Shown here one piece after another: positions 1 through 12,043 of a DNA stretch of 64,000 bases (its first letter is position 1; every line of letters begins with the position of its first letter). The notes beneath the pieces are model-generated. The model was not told the origin of the DNA, ran no database searches, and worked only from the letters and a program-made list of their open reading frames with translations. The translations under genes were made by a program, and so were the position numbers. The stretch covers positions 46,792,547 to 46,856,546 of the forward strand of contig CM051024.1 in assembly GCA_027627225.1 (NCBI GenBank), written 5' to 3'. Source of the DNA: Congeria kusceri (taxonomy: Eukaryota > Mollusca > Bivalvia > Myida > Dreissenidae).

Positions 1-2153
1 TAAACTTAAAAACAATAGGTGAATGAACATCAAATAAAAGCGGACAGAACTCTTCTATATCAAAGTGATCTACGAGTCCAATCGCCTCCTTTGAAACAAT
101 AGCGTAATCTTTCACTGATGCATTTCAACACGTATACTTTCCTAGGTTCTTATCATCAAAAGCTCGTCCGTTCATTATGGCTAATTCATTATTATTGCAA
201 AAGTCAAAAAATCCAAAACGATTGACAACACTATCTTTCGAATTCCGTTTAAATGACATATTGTTTCTTACTAGTACGTGCGACATATTACTTTAAAAGA
301 CGTCGCTGATATTAATATCTATCTGGTCAAATAAAAATTCGTCGATTCGAAAATTCGAAACTTGTTCACTTCTTCATAAAAGTTTCGTATAAAGCGCTTG
401 AATAAAATGTTGTGTTATCAGGAGATACATAGACCAAATTATTATAAAACCACGTTGTGATTTTGCTTAATAGTACGACTATATTATAAACAACGGGAAG
501 TGTTGAGCAGTTTCTTAAAAGGAAACCAATTCAGCTTCGAATAAGAGAAATATGTGCAAACTTGTGGAAATTATAAATTTTCAAACCAATTTACCCTTTG
601 ATGATCTAAATGCTCTAGATTCACTCAGCTACGCACACTAAAACCATATACGGGTACTTTGCAGTCATGGTTGTATCTTCACACGTGTGACCGGATATTT
701 TGTCCAAAGTAAGTAAAATGATATCTTAAGCCAAAACATACACGATGCGTGTTTAAAGAGATAAATAATACATACCACTGTTTGAAATTTGCTAAAAATA
801 AACAAAAATACGTCTAACAACTGATGGTGTAAGTTATCCAACGTTTACAACACAGTCTATGTCGGATTCGAATGAATATATGTTTTCTTAATAACACCAT
901 ATACAAGTTTGGTAATGAATAACGTATACAGTGCATTTCAACACTGAAAACTTGAAAAGAAGAAGTTAACTCTGTCATTCCAACTGTGTCAAATAGCATA
1001 GTAAGAAACTTGGGATCCCTTCATGTTTTGGAATTCCGGATTTGGTAAAACCAGGTATGGATACCAAGTGTGTTAATTATATCAATACAACACATTTGGG
1101 ATTCTTCCATGTTTCTAACAAAGCCTATATTTAAAAACAAAAATACGGTTTGCGGCCATCTACTTCTTGCCCTAATTTTGGAAGAGTTCACAAATCGCTG
1201 ATACATGAATTATCAATACTGACTATCTGCAACATTTTAATAAAGATGAATAACTAAATTTGTGTTTATTTATATATCGCACCGCTATATTTTGATTAAA
1301 ATATTATGTCATATTCACATTACATTATTTTATGCGTACTTAAACATATCTCATTTTAATATACCTTTAATAATTTAAGCTTTAGCGACAATAAATCCGT
1401 TCACCTGGTTGTAATACAGTACAACAATACAACTAAAATTAGTCAAAATAAGTTTTAATAATGAATATATCAGTATAATGGTGCTGAATGTCATATTGAC
1501 AAAATCACAAAATATACAATGTAAATATAAATATATGTACTGACTGCATGTATTTGTATAACTCTTATAAGAATTATTAAGCACCAATAAACAAAACAAC
1601 TAAAACGCTTTTTGCAATGTCGCTAGTAAATCTTGTTGCACGCATTTAATTTCTGTGTAAGAAAACCATCGTCATTTTAACCATAATTTATAGGGGAAAT
1701 GTAAACACCAAGTTGCGAAATGTAAATAAATGTATTTTGTTGGCTTAAATAATTGATCTACAAATCGTTAAATATTTATTATATTTAAGAAGAACATGAG
1801 AAAAGTTTAAGGTTAGTTAATTTTTATATAGTTTTTTTTTGTCGTTAACAAAACGGTGGTTATATATTTCAGATACACGTAATTTGATGATTATCTGGCG
1901 ATTGAGTCCGATTGCCTGCTATATATCTAAATTCCATTCATCAGACAGAGATGGGAACTTTAAAAGAAAAGTCTACCATTTGACTGCAACTGGCCAGGTT
2001 CATGTTTGTGTATGTCAGTTTTTGTTGTTTTCATTATATCGTAAAATCTAATAAAGCAAATTGCTACAATCGTGAACATGCTTCAATGTATAGTTCCCAT
2101 GTAAACATACTAGCTCATGCGTAAGCAATCTACACAGCCCTCCAATAGAAATG
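1..2153. other. intergenic, no gene seen
   Basis: AT-rich DNA with many stops in all frames. Only short chance reading frames occur, without paired splice signals or recognisable protein motifs. I see no RNA gene or structured repeat here. Confidence 0.6.
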
Positions 2154-2494
2154 TTAAAGGGACTTGTTCACAGATTTTCGCATTTTAAGTACGCCATTAA
2201 ATATCTTAACTTGACAGATTTAAGCATCGGAATTAAAAAGCTCAAGTATAGTAACAAGAAAAGTATTAAGAAATAAAAAGAAAAAAAATTCCCGCCAGGG
2301 TTCGAACCCGGGACCTCCAGATTAAAAGCCACTTGGCCATTCCGACATCACCTTGCATTATTTATTTTATGTATCGGCTCCATGTGTTGTCAACGATTTC
2401 AATGAAAACAACAGAAATACTCTTTTATTTTTGCAATCGGAAACAAAAAAATGAAAAACTGTCAATTTTTCAATCTGTGAACAGGTCCCTTTAA
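2154..2494. mobile_element. TTAA-flanked MITE with an internal tRNA-like core
   Basis: A 341-bp unit begins and ends with TTAA. Just inside are 19-bp terminal inverted repeats (2158-2176, AGGGACTTGTTCACAGATT; 2472-2490) with one mismatch. Near the middle, on the minus strand at about 2289-2352, lies a tRNA-like stretch with an A-box-like TGGCCAAGTGG and a perfect B-box GGTTCGAACCC. The TTAA flanks resemble piggyBac-type target sites (inference). A related, right-truncated copy starts at 63359. The tRNA-like part lacks a convincing full cloverleaf, so I do not call a functional tRNA. Confidence 0.75.
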
Positions 2495-3400
2495 TTGTAC
2501 ATATATTTTGCAATGGGACCGTATGGAGATTTGACTTATGGTTAAAGTGAAAAATAAAGTTTAAAATGTTTTGCTAGCATTAAAAAGACAAAGAAATTCC
2601 GAAAATAGTTTTTGCACATAAAATGCGCAATTTCACATATATTTCACTGGCAACAAAATGAGGTCATTACTAAACAACGACAATCAGAAGAAGATCTCGT
2701 ATAGTTAACATACTATCCTTTTTTATCTGCAAGCAATATTCTATAAATGTTTGTCTCGCTTTGGGTTTCTTCCATATCTCTCCAACATTCTTTCAAGCTG
2801 GGCTCGTAGCTGATTTAGAACAAGTTAGATACATTTTTTTTTTTTACTTTCATTGTCTTGTTCAATTTACTTTAATGTGTTGAGTTTATTTAAATTATGT
2901 ATCCATTATCAGTATATTTTTACGAATCCAGCTTCGTGGATAATCCGATTGGTGGATTTTTTGAGGAAGAAGTTTTTTTTAATCTGTCTAATATATGGAT
3001 GCTGAAAACAAAACGTTCAGACACGTGAACTCGCAAGCCGGTGTAGGGAACATTTTTACATACCCAATAATAGATGTCTGTTAAGGTATTCGACCCATCA
3101 TTAGCTCGTTCATTTCCGTGTAATTTCGACAATACTGTAACCGTCCATTCATTACCGTTCGCGTTCGGAATACAAATAAAAGTGTATATTTCTTTAGCTA
3201 CCACGTCGTATTTGTTTCAGATTTTAATGTCGTCGCTTTTAAATGCAAATTGGATATAAAAGAACTATTAAAATGTAACGATTATAGTTAAAACGAAAGT
3301 AGAATAGGATTTTGGAAATCATGATCATTTGAACACTTATTCAATGTTATGTTCAAATGACAGCGTTTATTTATCTTGATATAAATCATTCTGCCTTTGA
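2495..3400. other. intergenic, no supported gene
   Basis: AT-rich. One minus-strand reading frame near 3064-3197 has a GTATGT donor but no pyrimidine tract at its would-be acceptor, so it is not called. Confidence 0.5.
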
Positions 3401-3526
3401 GGTCTAATTACCCCAAAACGGAAGTCACATCCTCAGGGTTACATAGGCTGTCAGTTAGATGATAAGCACATATGGTTGAGTGCAGGATGCATATAATTTG
3501 TAAAATACAGTTTAAATGCGTAACCT
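3401..3526 (+). repeat. internally deleted copy of the 0.47-kb repeat A
   Basis: Starts with GGTCTAATTACCCC like the full copies at 6058, 9550, 29851 and 32014. It shares about the first 110 bp, then jumps to the shared right-end sequence GCGTAACCTT. The middle roughly 340 bp is missing. It sits alone, away from the composite elements. Confidence 0.75.
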
Positions 3527-3640
3527 TGACCGGAAAGATTAAAATTCGGGCATTACGACAGCAGGCTAAACGGGTTGAACGTAGTTTATCCTGACTCGGT
3601 GCTTTTGTAAATGTTCATGTCACAGGGTGAGAAAATTGTG

Positions 3641-3717
3641 CGGCCAGCCCGGGACTCATACCCGGGACCCTTCGCTATCAGGGCGAGTGCTCTCCCGACT
3701 GAGCTAACCGGGCCGCC
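3641..3717 (-). mobile_element. tRNA-like SINE head
   Basis: Read on the minus strand it forms a tRNA-like sequence. It has an A box (TTAGCTCAGTCGGGAGAGC), an arm that can pair around a CCTGATA loop, and a T arm CCGGGTATGAGTCCCGG. The loop lacks U33 and the anticodon stem has a mismatch. The arrangement looks like a common invertebrate tRNA-derived repeat rather than a working tRNA. I do not see a clear SINE tail. Confidence 0.55.
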
Positions 3718-6024
3718 AGACAACTTCTCCCCGTTAAGTGACCAAGTTCATGCCGTGACATTCAGTTTGATGTTTTGTGGTAACTGTTGGTGTATAAAGT
3801 GTTTTTTTTTAAAATGCATTTATAATTTTTATGCTGTAACATTGTGTTTTGTGTCCGATAAAACCAGACTTAATTGGTGTCTCCTTTTATTGCTAAATAG
3901 CCAGTATATTCGGTAGGAGTCGCGGTACGGACGGAGTCGCATTAAACGATAAAGGTCATCTAGCGGACATATCTCTGTAAACAAAACCCCACTCTTTCCA
4001 GACTCGGTTTTTTGTCATGAAAACTATATGAAAAATGCATATATAGAATATTGCTAAGTACAATTTGTTTTCTTAAAACTTGCTTGTATAATGCATTTCT
4101 GCCATGAGTCTCATCTGATTTCATTGTCGTATTTAATAAAAGTATTGTTTCACTCTGTCGTCTGTGCCACAATAGTAGGAGTAGTTCCCCAGGGGTTTTG
4201 TATTTTATTATTTTCTTTCTGGTAATTAAGGTTTTACTGTACACTATTTATTTTTCAAAATTGACAAGGATTGCTTCCCTTGTTACCGATATCCCCGACT
4301 CCGTCGTGCAAGTTGTCAAATTTAACTTACAGACAGTGTTGTGTGGTTTGGTATTTTGCAAGATTCCGAATAAAATAATTGTTTATTTGTTGATTGCCAT
4401 GCGTGTATAAGATATTTTAACATCATATAATCGTTTATAAAACGTTGTCAGTGGTATCTTTCCTTTTTGATTACTCAACAAATCGTTAGTACTGTAACGT
4501 GTCCGGCTTCTAATATGTATGGCTAAGAGACTTCAGACGGTAGCAATAACGATGATTCTTTCAACAGACAAATATTAACAGTTATAATGGATTTTCCTCA
4601 GCCTACTTTGGCATTGATTGCAACCAATGATTAAACAATAATTGCGTCGAACAGCAAACATTACCAGCAAATCAAATATTACTTAAACACTGAAACTTTA
4701 ATGCTGTGCAATGGACTGCCCTGTCCACGATTGCATCCTTATAATGTATCATGTTGGTATGGCCATTGCTTACATTATTATATTGCTCTGTCTAGCACTA
4801 GACCTGGCAGTATGGATCCTCTATAATATTTCCTAAACGCTAACGACCCGGGCAACACCCGACGCCAACCCTGCAATCATGTGCTGTACAAGCAGCAGCA
4901 ATCATGAGAGTCCTAAACGTCTATCTACACCCAAAGTCCCTAGTCAGTTAAGAATTAATATTACTATTAATGGGCTGATTATTTTCCCACGACGTGAACC
5001 GCTCGACGGCTGGCAGCAGACTGACTAGAATTATCAGATTATCAGATTATATATCAGTAAATCATTGTGTATCCCTCCTTGGTCCATTCAAAAGTAGTGC
5101 CTATTACTAAAGAGTTCCTCTTCTCTTCTAGCATAAAAGCCATTTAGGTATCTCAGACATGCCTCTTGTGGTTATTTCTAATATCCTATGCGTGTCTGCG
5201 ACATTTTGGTGCTTTTCATTGGAGGCTATCTTGAAAGGTGAACTTTTGGGGGTGTTTACTGTGGTATGGGGCTTTTGTCGAAATGTGACTGCCGAAACCC
5301 TGTTTTCTACCGGTGCCTGCATTCAAGTGAGATGCATTTTCTTAGAAGTAACATGACATATCTTTTTTATTGCAAATCTTGCACAATCTGAAATAAAGGA
5401 AATGCTAGAAAAATGCTTGGAAAGTTGACCGTTTTATAATGGGACCCTATGGGAATTGGAATTACTGGTATCTAACCTATCAGATACTCGTGTTAAATGA
5501 GGCGGAACAAGAAGCGCCAAGAAACAAGAAGTTACAGCAGGCTTTAACGGTTAAACACAATATTAAAAGGCAAGAGAACGGGGCCGTTGTCGTCACAGTA
5601 CCGCGACTCCATCGGAACACAGTATACAATTATTTCAATATATTTTGTATCAGCTACAGACATACAATATCCAAAGCTTGGTTTTTCTTTTAAGCATTTA
5701 ATGTAATTAGCATATACGTATTTTTTTATATAAATAATGCAGACATGCGCAAAGATTCAATTCATCCAGTTTGGCCGCCAATATAACAACCTATATAGCC
5801 TGCCGTTAAGTGCTTCCTGCCTTTGACTAAAACGTAAATAAAGATGTAGATTTCAAGAGTAAAAGATACAGTAGCAATGTAAATTTTGTCGGCTATGATC
5901 AGCTGCCATGAACTGTGACAGTGTGGCTGAAAATCACCGAGACGTGTATTAGTTTGACTGTATACTTTATTGAACAACCCTCATTGAACAGTCGAGGGTA
6001 ACCGGCGAAAATATGTGACGTCAC
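3718..6024. other. intergenic, no supported gene
   Basis: No recognisable gene. A slightly GC-richer open stretch at about 5469-5620 (+) is preceded by a possible acceptor but has no convincing donor or family resemblance. Immediately before the composite element, at about 6024-6054, is a short inverted fragment of the repeat A interior (GCATGGAGGCTGCCATT). Confidence 0.5.
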
Positions 6025-6057
6025 GGGTGCATGGAGGCTGCCATTTGCGCATTGTTT

Positions 6058-6520
6058 AGGTCTAATTACCCCAAAACGGAAGTCACATCCTCAGGGCTGT
6101 CAGTTAGATAATAAACACATATGGTTCAGTGTAAATGCATATGATTTTAAAAATACAGTTTACATGATATATTTTGGTATTAATTTAAAGGGTTATATGT
6201 AAGAAATAAGAAAAAAAGTGTTTTTTGGCACTACTTTGTTCTTAGTGGTCCCCAGCTTCATAACTTTTGCCTCATGTATTCATGCACAAAATGGCAGCCT
6301 CCTTGCCCGTTAAAACCGGTGTGTTTATTCTAAGGTAAATATTTTGAGTTACAACACATATACTGTTTTGACATGCTGTTTTTTCAAAAGGTTATGGCCT
6401 TATTTTTCCAACGATGTATGGTAATATTAAAAAGTAGTTTGGTCATGGTGAAAATTGAGATCAAACATTGTATATTTTATATGTAACAATGAAAGAATTC
6501 ATTTGCGCATGAGTAACCTT
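6058..6520 (+). repeat. repeat A, left copy of composite element 1
   Basis: About 463 bp, from GGTCTAATTACCCCAAAACG to a right end matching TTTGCGCATGCGTAACCTTTAA. The outer edges of the family read TTAAAGGT at both ends in inverted orientation (for example at 9546 and 32011). This suggests a MITE with very short inverted ends and a TTAA target. No coding potential is seen. Confidence 0.8.
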
Positions 6521-6562
6521 TAAGAACTTCCGGTAAGATTTGTCGTCTGCACATTTTTTTAA

Positions 6563-6930
6563 ATGGATGCTTACAAACGCACTGTAATGGTGATAATTAC
6601 TGCCGGATGCCATCTTGATCCCATTAAAGGCTGTATTTTATGGGATGGTTGCTCTAGTGGACATGAGGGGGCTAGATATGGGAAAATTAAAGCAAAATGT
6701 CCACCAGAGTCACCATCCAAGACCATTATGTTCACCGTGTTGTTATTCAGTTTCATTTTGACATTAATTTGCACGAGTCTCAACAATTCTCTCATTTATG
6801 TCATAATACTTTGTGTTGCAATCCTTATCATTTAGTTTTAGAACCTGTAACTGTTAATAATGCCCGCAAAGTTTGTGTCCGCACTGGCCGATGCATTGGC
6901 AATGATGCCCATCCGAACTGCCTACTTTGA
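6563..6930 (+). pseudogene. His-Me finger (I-PpoI-like) zinc-binding homing endonuclease remnant
   Basis: The first part reads in one frame through CILWDGCSSGHEGARYGKIK. After a frameshift near 6720-6750 a second frame continues with YVHRVVIQFHFD, then SHLCHNTLCCNPYHL, LEPVTVNNARK and finally C-x5-C-x6-C. Zinc-binding His-Me finger homing endonucleases such as I-PpoI have this order. SHLCHN carries the catalytic His, C-x4-C-x4-H is one zinc site, and the Asn of VNN binds the metal. Such nucleases cut DNA double-stranded. All catalytic and zinc residues appear present; the only clear break is the frameshift. An uncertain start codon lies at 6563. It lies just inside the left repeat A and is convergent with the transposase. 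A degenerate second copy is at 31601-31935 (-). Confidence 0.75.
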
Positions 6931-7160
6931 ATCATACCAATTTTCCTAATTTTACAAAGTTAACACATTCTATTCAGTTCACATTTTAGTTTGTAATTGT
7001 ACTAAAATCAGGCATTCAGCTGAAAAAAATGCTCGAAACACAGCAAATGAAGGCAAAACTATACACATATATACAAGTTTAAGGCTCGTGCTCGGTCCAG
7101 GTTTTCTAAGCCTCGCTAAATAAACTTATCTTTATTCAACGCTAACCTAGTATTCTATAT

Positions 7161-8960
7161 TTATGCATAACTGTGGTCTCTTAAGTGACTAGAACTTCTC
7201 ACGACTGGTACCATGTCAGTGAGTAACTTACTATAATGCAGATGTTCATGTAATTTATACCGTCTCTGGCGTGTCGCGTACCAAGTAGTTTTGCGTTTTT
7301 CAATTACCTCTTTATTCGGCCTTTGGGTTCTTTGATCGGTCTTCCGTATTTGACGTATGACCGCGGAACCTTTCGTAAGGGTGGCCCCTAGAGACTTGGT
7401 TTTAATCAACACAGACACTGCGTACCCATTGTTTAGTTTATGAACCTGGTCGTGAATCCTTCCGGCAAAGTTCCTATGGTTAGTTATCATTTTTGGGTTA
7501 ACTGTCTGGTAAGATCGATTTACGGCTTCTCACTTTTGCGTAGTGGTCAAACATTTGGTTTGATCAAGGGCTGAGGGAGACAGCATAATGGCCATGCATT
7601 TTAAAAGTACTGCCTTATCACCCTCTGTCATTCTTAGTTTAGCATTCATTGGCATGAAGTTTTTAGCCTGTCGGTAGTTACCACAACAAACTAAACTAGA
7701 TGCTTTGCAGGGCTCTCCGCAATACCCACCAAAGCAAGAAACAATTGCATCGGCTACCTTGGGCATACATTGTTTTATTTTGTTTATGTCACCATTGTAA
7801 ACTTTGTGGGCTGTCTTTAACTCTGCCACACACCGTTGTTTTATTGAAAGAGCGAAGCGATTCTTACTGTTTCTGTTTGAAGACCCTTTGAACATATTTG
7901 AACTAAAGTTGGCTTTGTGGACAGCACGCTTCAATGAATTTCCTAAGTGCCGTATGTCTTTAAAGTGTTCAATTTATGTTTATTCCCTTTGCTCACACGT
8001 GCATGACTCCTATAGAGTCACCATCACCAGTATAACCACCTATTTTACCATCATTTGATATGTTGCGGGACACTATTTCAGACCATTTACCTTCGTTACC
8101 CATTGGATCTGATTCGGATACATTTGCGGAGCAATGACCCCTATGGTTTGGGCAAACAACATTGTTCCCCTTATTTCGCAAGCGAGCTCCAATCATGCGA
8201 AGTTTATTGGCAATATGTACCCCTACTATTTTCTTGTCTTTAGTGTTTTTTTTCACAAAACGTGGTTGTCGCGATAGACCCTGTCTGAAATGGGGTCGAG
8301 TCGGAATTAAACATGGGGTTATTGTAGCACGAGTTGCCTCTACATTTACAGTTTTGGCATTTTTTTACCTATTAGGGCAATTTCCTTCACAAGGGACACT
8401 CTTTGCTCATGCATGTCCTTAACATTGACACTTTCTACCTTTTCATTAACTTTGTTACTTAATCTTCGCATGGCGGACTGGGTGGGGGCTATTATATTAG
8501 CGTTGTTAAGAATTCTGCGCACACCGGTATTGCTGATTGGTGTTGTGCACAGACCAAGCTGAAGGCCTATGTTACTTTTGCGGCACGCCTACCACGACCT
8601 TTTTTACAACCAACCTCCTCGTAAAGATGCGATACTTGCTAATGTATGAACACTTTGTACATTTTAGCCGCTCACGCCAACCTAGACCCCACCTAATGGA
8701 GTTAGCGGCATCAAAATTTAAATCGCCATCACAGTTTGGTTTAATTTGAGTATGTTCTTTAAACGCAGTGTTGAAAAGAACCTGGACCTCAGCTTGAGCC
8801 ATCAACTTATTGGTATACAAGTCTGGATGTAGTGTCCAGTCATCAAAAGTACTGAACTCATCAATTACATTAGTGGCATTGGGACGGGGCCGTAACGTTT
8901 ACACAGTCGTGTCCGTACCATCGGTATCTTTGAAGGTTAGTACATTGTTAATGTCATGTA
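7161..8960 (-). pseudogene. Mutator-like transposase pseudogene
   Basis: Read from about 8960 down, the product starts with a stretch including EFSTFDDWTLHPDLY and KPNCDGDLNFD. It continues with WGLGWRERLKCTKCSY (Cys-rich), then a segment with NTGVRRILNNANIIAPTQSAMRRL. The 7993-8256 part ends YTGDGDSIGVM, the 7161-7934 part includes DIRHLGNSLKRAVHKANF, and a C-terminal NFAGRIHDQVHKLN follows. I recognise this order from the Mutator-like transposase family abundant in invertebrate genomes, which cuts and pastes DNA transposons. It is broken by several frameshifts between 7980 and 8570 and by one in-frame TGA between 7490 and 7530, where relatives continue in the same frame. Codon stretches remain well preserved, so decay seems moderate. 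The start codon cannot be placed. Confidence 0.75.
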
Positions 8961-9549
8961 TTGTATTTCATGGATACAGACTGAAGGTTGCTGGAGACTG
9001 GCCTAGAATGAATTCACACATCACCGACAGGTTCAGGTGTGACATAGACTGTTAATTAGTATCTGGCATTGACATGTTTTTGTTTATTGTGTGTCAGGAG
9101 GTACAGTCTGTTGATTGTTATGTAAACAAACCCTTTTCTGGGGTCAAATGGCATCTGAAATGCTATTTTTCTCTGGATTTTACCAAAAACAATGCAGACA
9201 ATTTTTTTTTATAGCTCAAAACAGCTTAAAAACCTGATCTATAACATTTAGAATGCCAATGAAGATTGTTTTCAGTTCTGATATTATATATTACATCTGC
9301 TATGCCTATTAAAACTCAAAGTAATGCTTAATTCTGAGTTAAAATAATGTTTTCCAAGATGTACCTAAGTACATGTTTTCTGTCACAATTCTTGTCTCGA
9401 AATGCCTTTAAATGTGGTATTTTCAATTATATTGTTTTCCAATAAATCCTTAAACCAGTGTGATAGGGCTTCATATTCTTTCTTGAAATAGATCAGACTT
9501 ATGAAAAATGTGGTTTTTATTCAAATTTGAATGGGCTGGGTTCTCTTAA

Positions 9550-10021
9550 AGGTCAAATTACACCAAAACGGAAGTAACATCCTCAGGGTTACATTTAGTA
9601 AGTTAGATAATAAACACATATGGTTCAGTGCATAATGCATATGACTTTAAAAATACAGTTTAAATGATACGTGTTGGTATCAATATAAAGGTATATATGT
9701 AAGAAATAAGAATAAAAGTTTTTTTTGGCACTACTTTGTTCTTAGTGGTCCCCAGCTTCATAACTTTTGGCCCATGTTATTCATGCACAAAATGGCAGCC
9801 TCCAAGCCCGTCAAAATCGATGTGTTTATTCTAAGGTAGATATTTTGAGTAACAACACATATACTTTTTTGACATGCTGTTTTTCAAAAGGTTATGGCCT
9901 TATCTTTCCAACGATGTATGGTGATATATTAAAAAGTAGCTTGGTCATGGTGAAGATTGAGATCAAACATTGTATATTTTATATGTAACAATGAAGGAAT
10001 TTATTTGCGCATGCGTAACCT
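9550..10021 (+). repeat. repeat A, right copy of composite element 1
   Basis: Same orientation as the left copy at 6058. Preceded by TTAA at 9546-9549 and ends GCGCATGCGTAACC. It differs from the left copy by scattered substitutions and small indels. The tandem unit at 10023 starts at its very edge. Confidence 0.8.
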
Positions 10022-10022
10022 C

Positions 10023-10910
10023 AAGGTAATGATTTCAGTTTGACTCTATGGAACAGTGTGATTCCCCTCTTAAAACTGGCATTTTACAGTTTTAGCCAAA
10101 AATTCGAATTGGCAGGGGAGAAAATTCTAATAAATAGGGATTCAGTGAAACTGAGCAGCATTTTGAGTGTTTTAGAAGTTGTTAGTATCAGATTTAAGGG
10201 CTGTAGTTTTGAATTGCATGCTTAGTGAAATCGAAAATATGACCTATGTAAAGCCAGTGTATGTGTTGAGCAGCCTTGCACATAAAATATCGTAAATGAG
10301 GATTCCTAGCTCTGAACGCCATTTTGGCAGGAAATTTAAAAGGGCGTACATACATTGGAATTTATTGGAAAATCTGAATGGTTGACCCCCAGTTTGCTCA
10401 GTTGCAATCAAGTAGCTGGTAAGTAGCATGCGTGCTAAAACATGAATAAAATGAAAAGAAGTCATTATATTAATCCAAATTTTATTATGCAAGCTAGGTG
10501 TTGGTTGCACTTCAAAGGTAATGATTTCAGTTTGCCTCTATGGAACAGTGTGATGCCCCTTAAGGTGGCACTTAACAGTTTCAGCATAAAATTCGAATTG
10601 GCAGGGGAGAAAATTCTAATAAATAGGGATACAGTGAAACTGAGCAGCAGTTTGAGTGTTTTATAAGTTGTAAGTATCAGATTTAAGGGCTGGAGTTTGG
10701 AATTGCATGCTTAGTTAATTCGAAAATATGACCTTTGTAAAGCCAGTGTATGTGTTGAGCCACATTGCACATACAATTCGTAAATGAGGATTCCTAGCTC
10801 TGAACGCCAGTTTGGCAGGATTTTCAAAAGGGCGTACATACATTGGAATTTATTGGAAAATCTGAATGGTTGACCCCCAGGTTGCTCAGTTGCAATCAAG
10901 TACCTTGTAA
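10023..10910 (+). repeat. 492-bp tandem duplication (two units, second shorter)
   Basis: AAGGTAATGATTTCAGTTTG starts at 10023 and recurs at 10515, a 492-bp step. The two units align through AATTGGCAGGGGAGAAAATT, GGTTGACCCCCAG and CAATCAAGTA to about 10905. They differ by a few percent and contain no obvious gene. The first unit abuts repeat A. Confidence 0.85.
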
Positions 10911-11139
10911 GTTACGTAGACAGGCATGTAGTGTTTGAGGTGCTGGCATTTGCAGGAAAGTTGCAAATTGATGTTGAAAATCACAGAAATGGTTGCGATA
11001 ACTGGTGACATTTGAAGTCCAAAATTGGCTGATCATGCATGTTAAAATTATAGTGGAACTGTGTGCATAATTCTTTTCCCTACATTTTTGCGAAGCCACA
11101 GCCACAAAAATATTGAAATGATGTTTGGTTTGTTTTCAG

Positions 11140-11259
11140 GTGTTGACATTATTAGTGTGTGCAAGATAGCTCGAACCCAGACCCCACGAGGCCGAGTCCG
11201 AAGCCCGAGAAACTGTATAGTGGCCCCTAATGCGGTGGTAAATAACAAGCTACGTACAG
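11140..11259 (+). CDS. candidate internal exon, unknown protein
   Basis: A 120-base open stretch has a good acceptor (TTTGTTTTCAG) and a good donor (ACAG/GTCAGT), entered and left in phase 1. It reads VDIISVCKIARTQTPRG followed by a basic stretch and NCIVAPNAVVNNKLRTG. I do not recognise it. Its exit phase fits the exon at 13240, so it could be an alternative upstream exon of that gene. It could also start within itself at the Met at 11119. No other support. Confidence 0.3.
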
Positions 11260-12043
11260 GTCAGTATCAGGTTATTAATAGAAAGGATTTGTGGCTAAAT
11301 TACAGCAAATCGTCTGATTTCTGAACTTAGTTTGTTTAGTTGATTTCTTTTTTTTTGTTAAACAAAACAATACATTGCATAGCAATTGTTTGAAATTTTA
11401 ATTCGTGTCTTTTGAGCACTTTCACGCTGAAAAACAATTAAATGTGTGTTTATCGGTAATTTAAATCAGTGTTTACTGGAAGTGACTGTGACTGTTAATC
11501 GATAATCATATGTATTGACAATTGCATACCCTTTTGATATTTAAAAATACATGGATCATCTGTTTACATGCTTGCTGAGAGTATATTCAGTCGAAATACA
11601 GACAATCACAGTGTGTGTTATCGTATATTGTTACATATTATTAAAGACATTGTTGTTTTTCATCAATGCTTTCGGGTGTTGTTGCACATTTACCGTCACT
11701 GTTAACGATTTGTGCTTTTCCTTGGAAGGGGAAACTAAAATTAAAAAAATGCAAGTTTGGCCTTACATATTGTTATACACAAATAACACAACTAAAACAT
11801 CTGTTCGATTTTTTGTATGTTTATAACATTTAAAACGGCATAAATAACTATCAAAAATACTGTAAATATAGTAGTATTTGTACGCTAGATTATTAAAAGA
11901 AAGTAGGTACTTCCACACTAACGTTTGTTAAAAAAAAATACTGTAATGAAAACTTAGTTCTTCGTTGTAATCGCTTTCGGTTACAGCATGAATTTTCAAC
12001 ATTTTAGAGACCTAATAATTCGACAAATGCGTGCACGATCAAG

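Larger units (their letters stand above)
6058..10021 (+). mobile_element. composite element: repeat A / His-Me endonuclease / Mutator-like transposase / repeat A
   Basis: Two direct copies of repeat A (6058-6520 and 9550-10021) enclose about 3 kb. The inside holds a His-Me finger endonuclease remnant (+, 6563-6930) and, convergently, a Mutator-like transposase remnant (-, about 7161-8960). The same order of parts, with the same junction sequences at both inner repeat borders, recurs inverted at 29851-32488. The unit has therefore been copied as a whole. I see no clear target-site duplication. Direct long terminal repeats are odd for a Mutator element, which normally has inverted ends; nested insertion followed by joint movement is one explanation. 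Both genes are broken here, so the copy is not autonomous. Confidence 0.65.

Noticed and set aside
2920..3204. 94-codon minus-strand frame with a GTATGT donor near 3063
   Set aside because: The acceptor side lacks a pyrimidine tract, no partner exon is seen and no family is recognised.
3611..3916. 101-codon plus-strand frame
   Set aside because: It runs through the tRNA-like SINE head on the opposite strand.
5439..5693. 84-codon plus-strand frame with a slightly GC-richer middle
   Set aside because: No donor site of quality and no similarity that I recognise.
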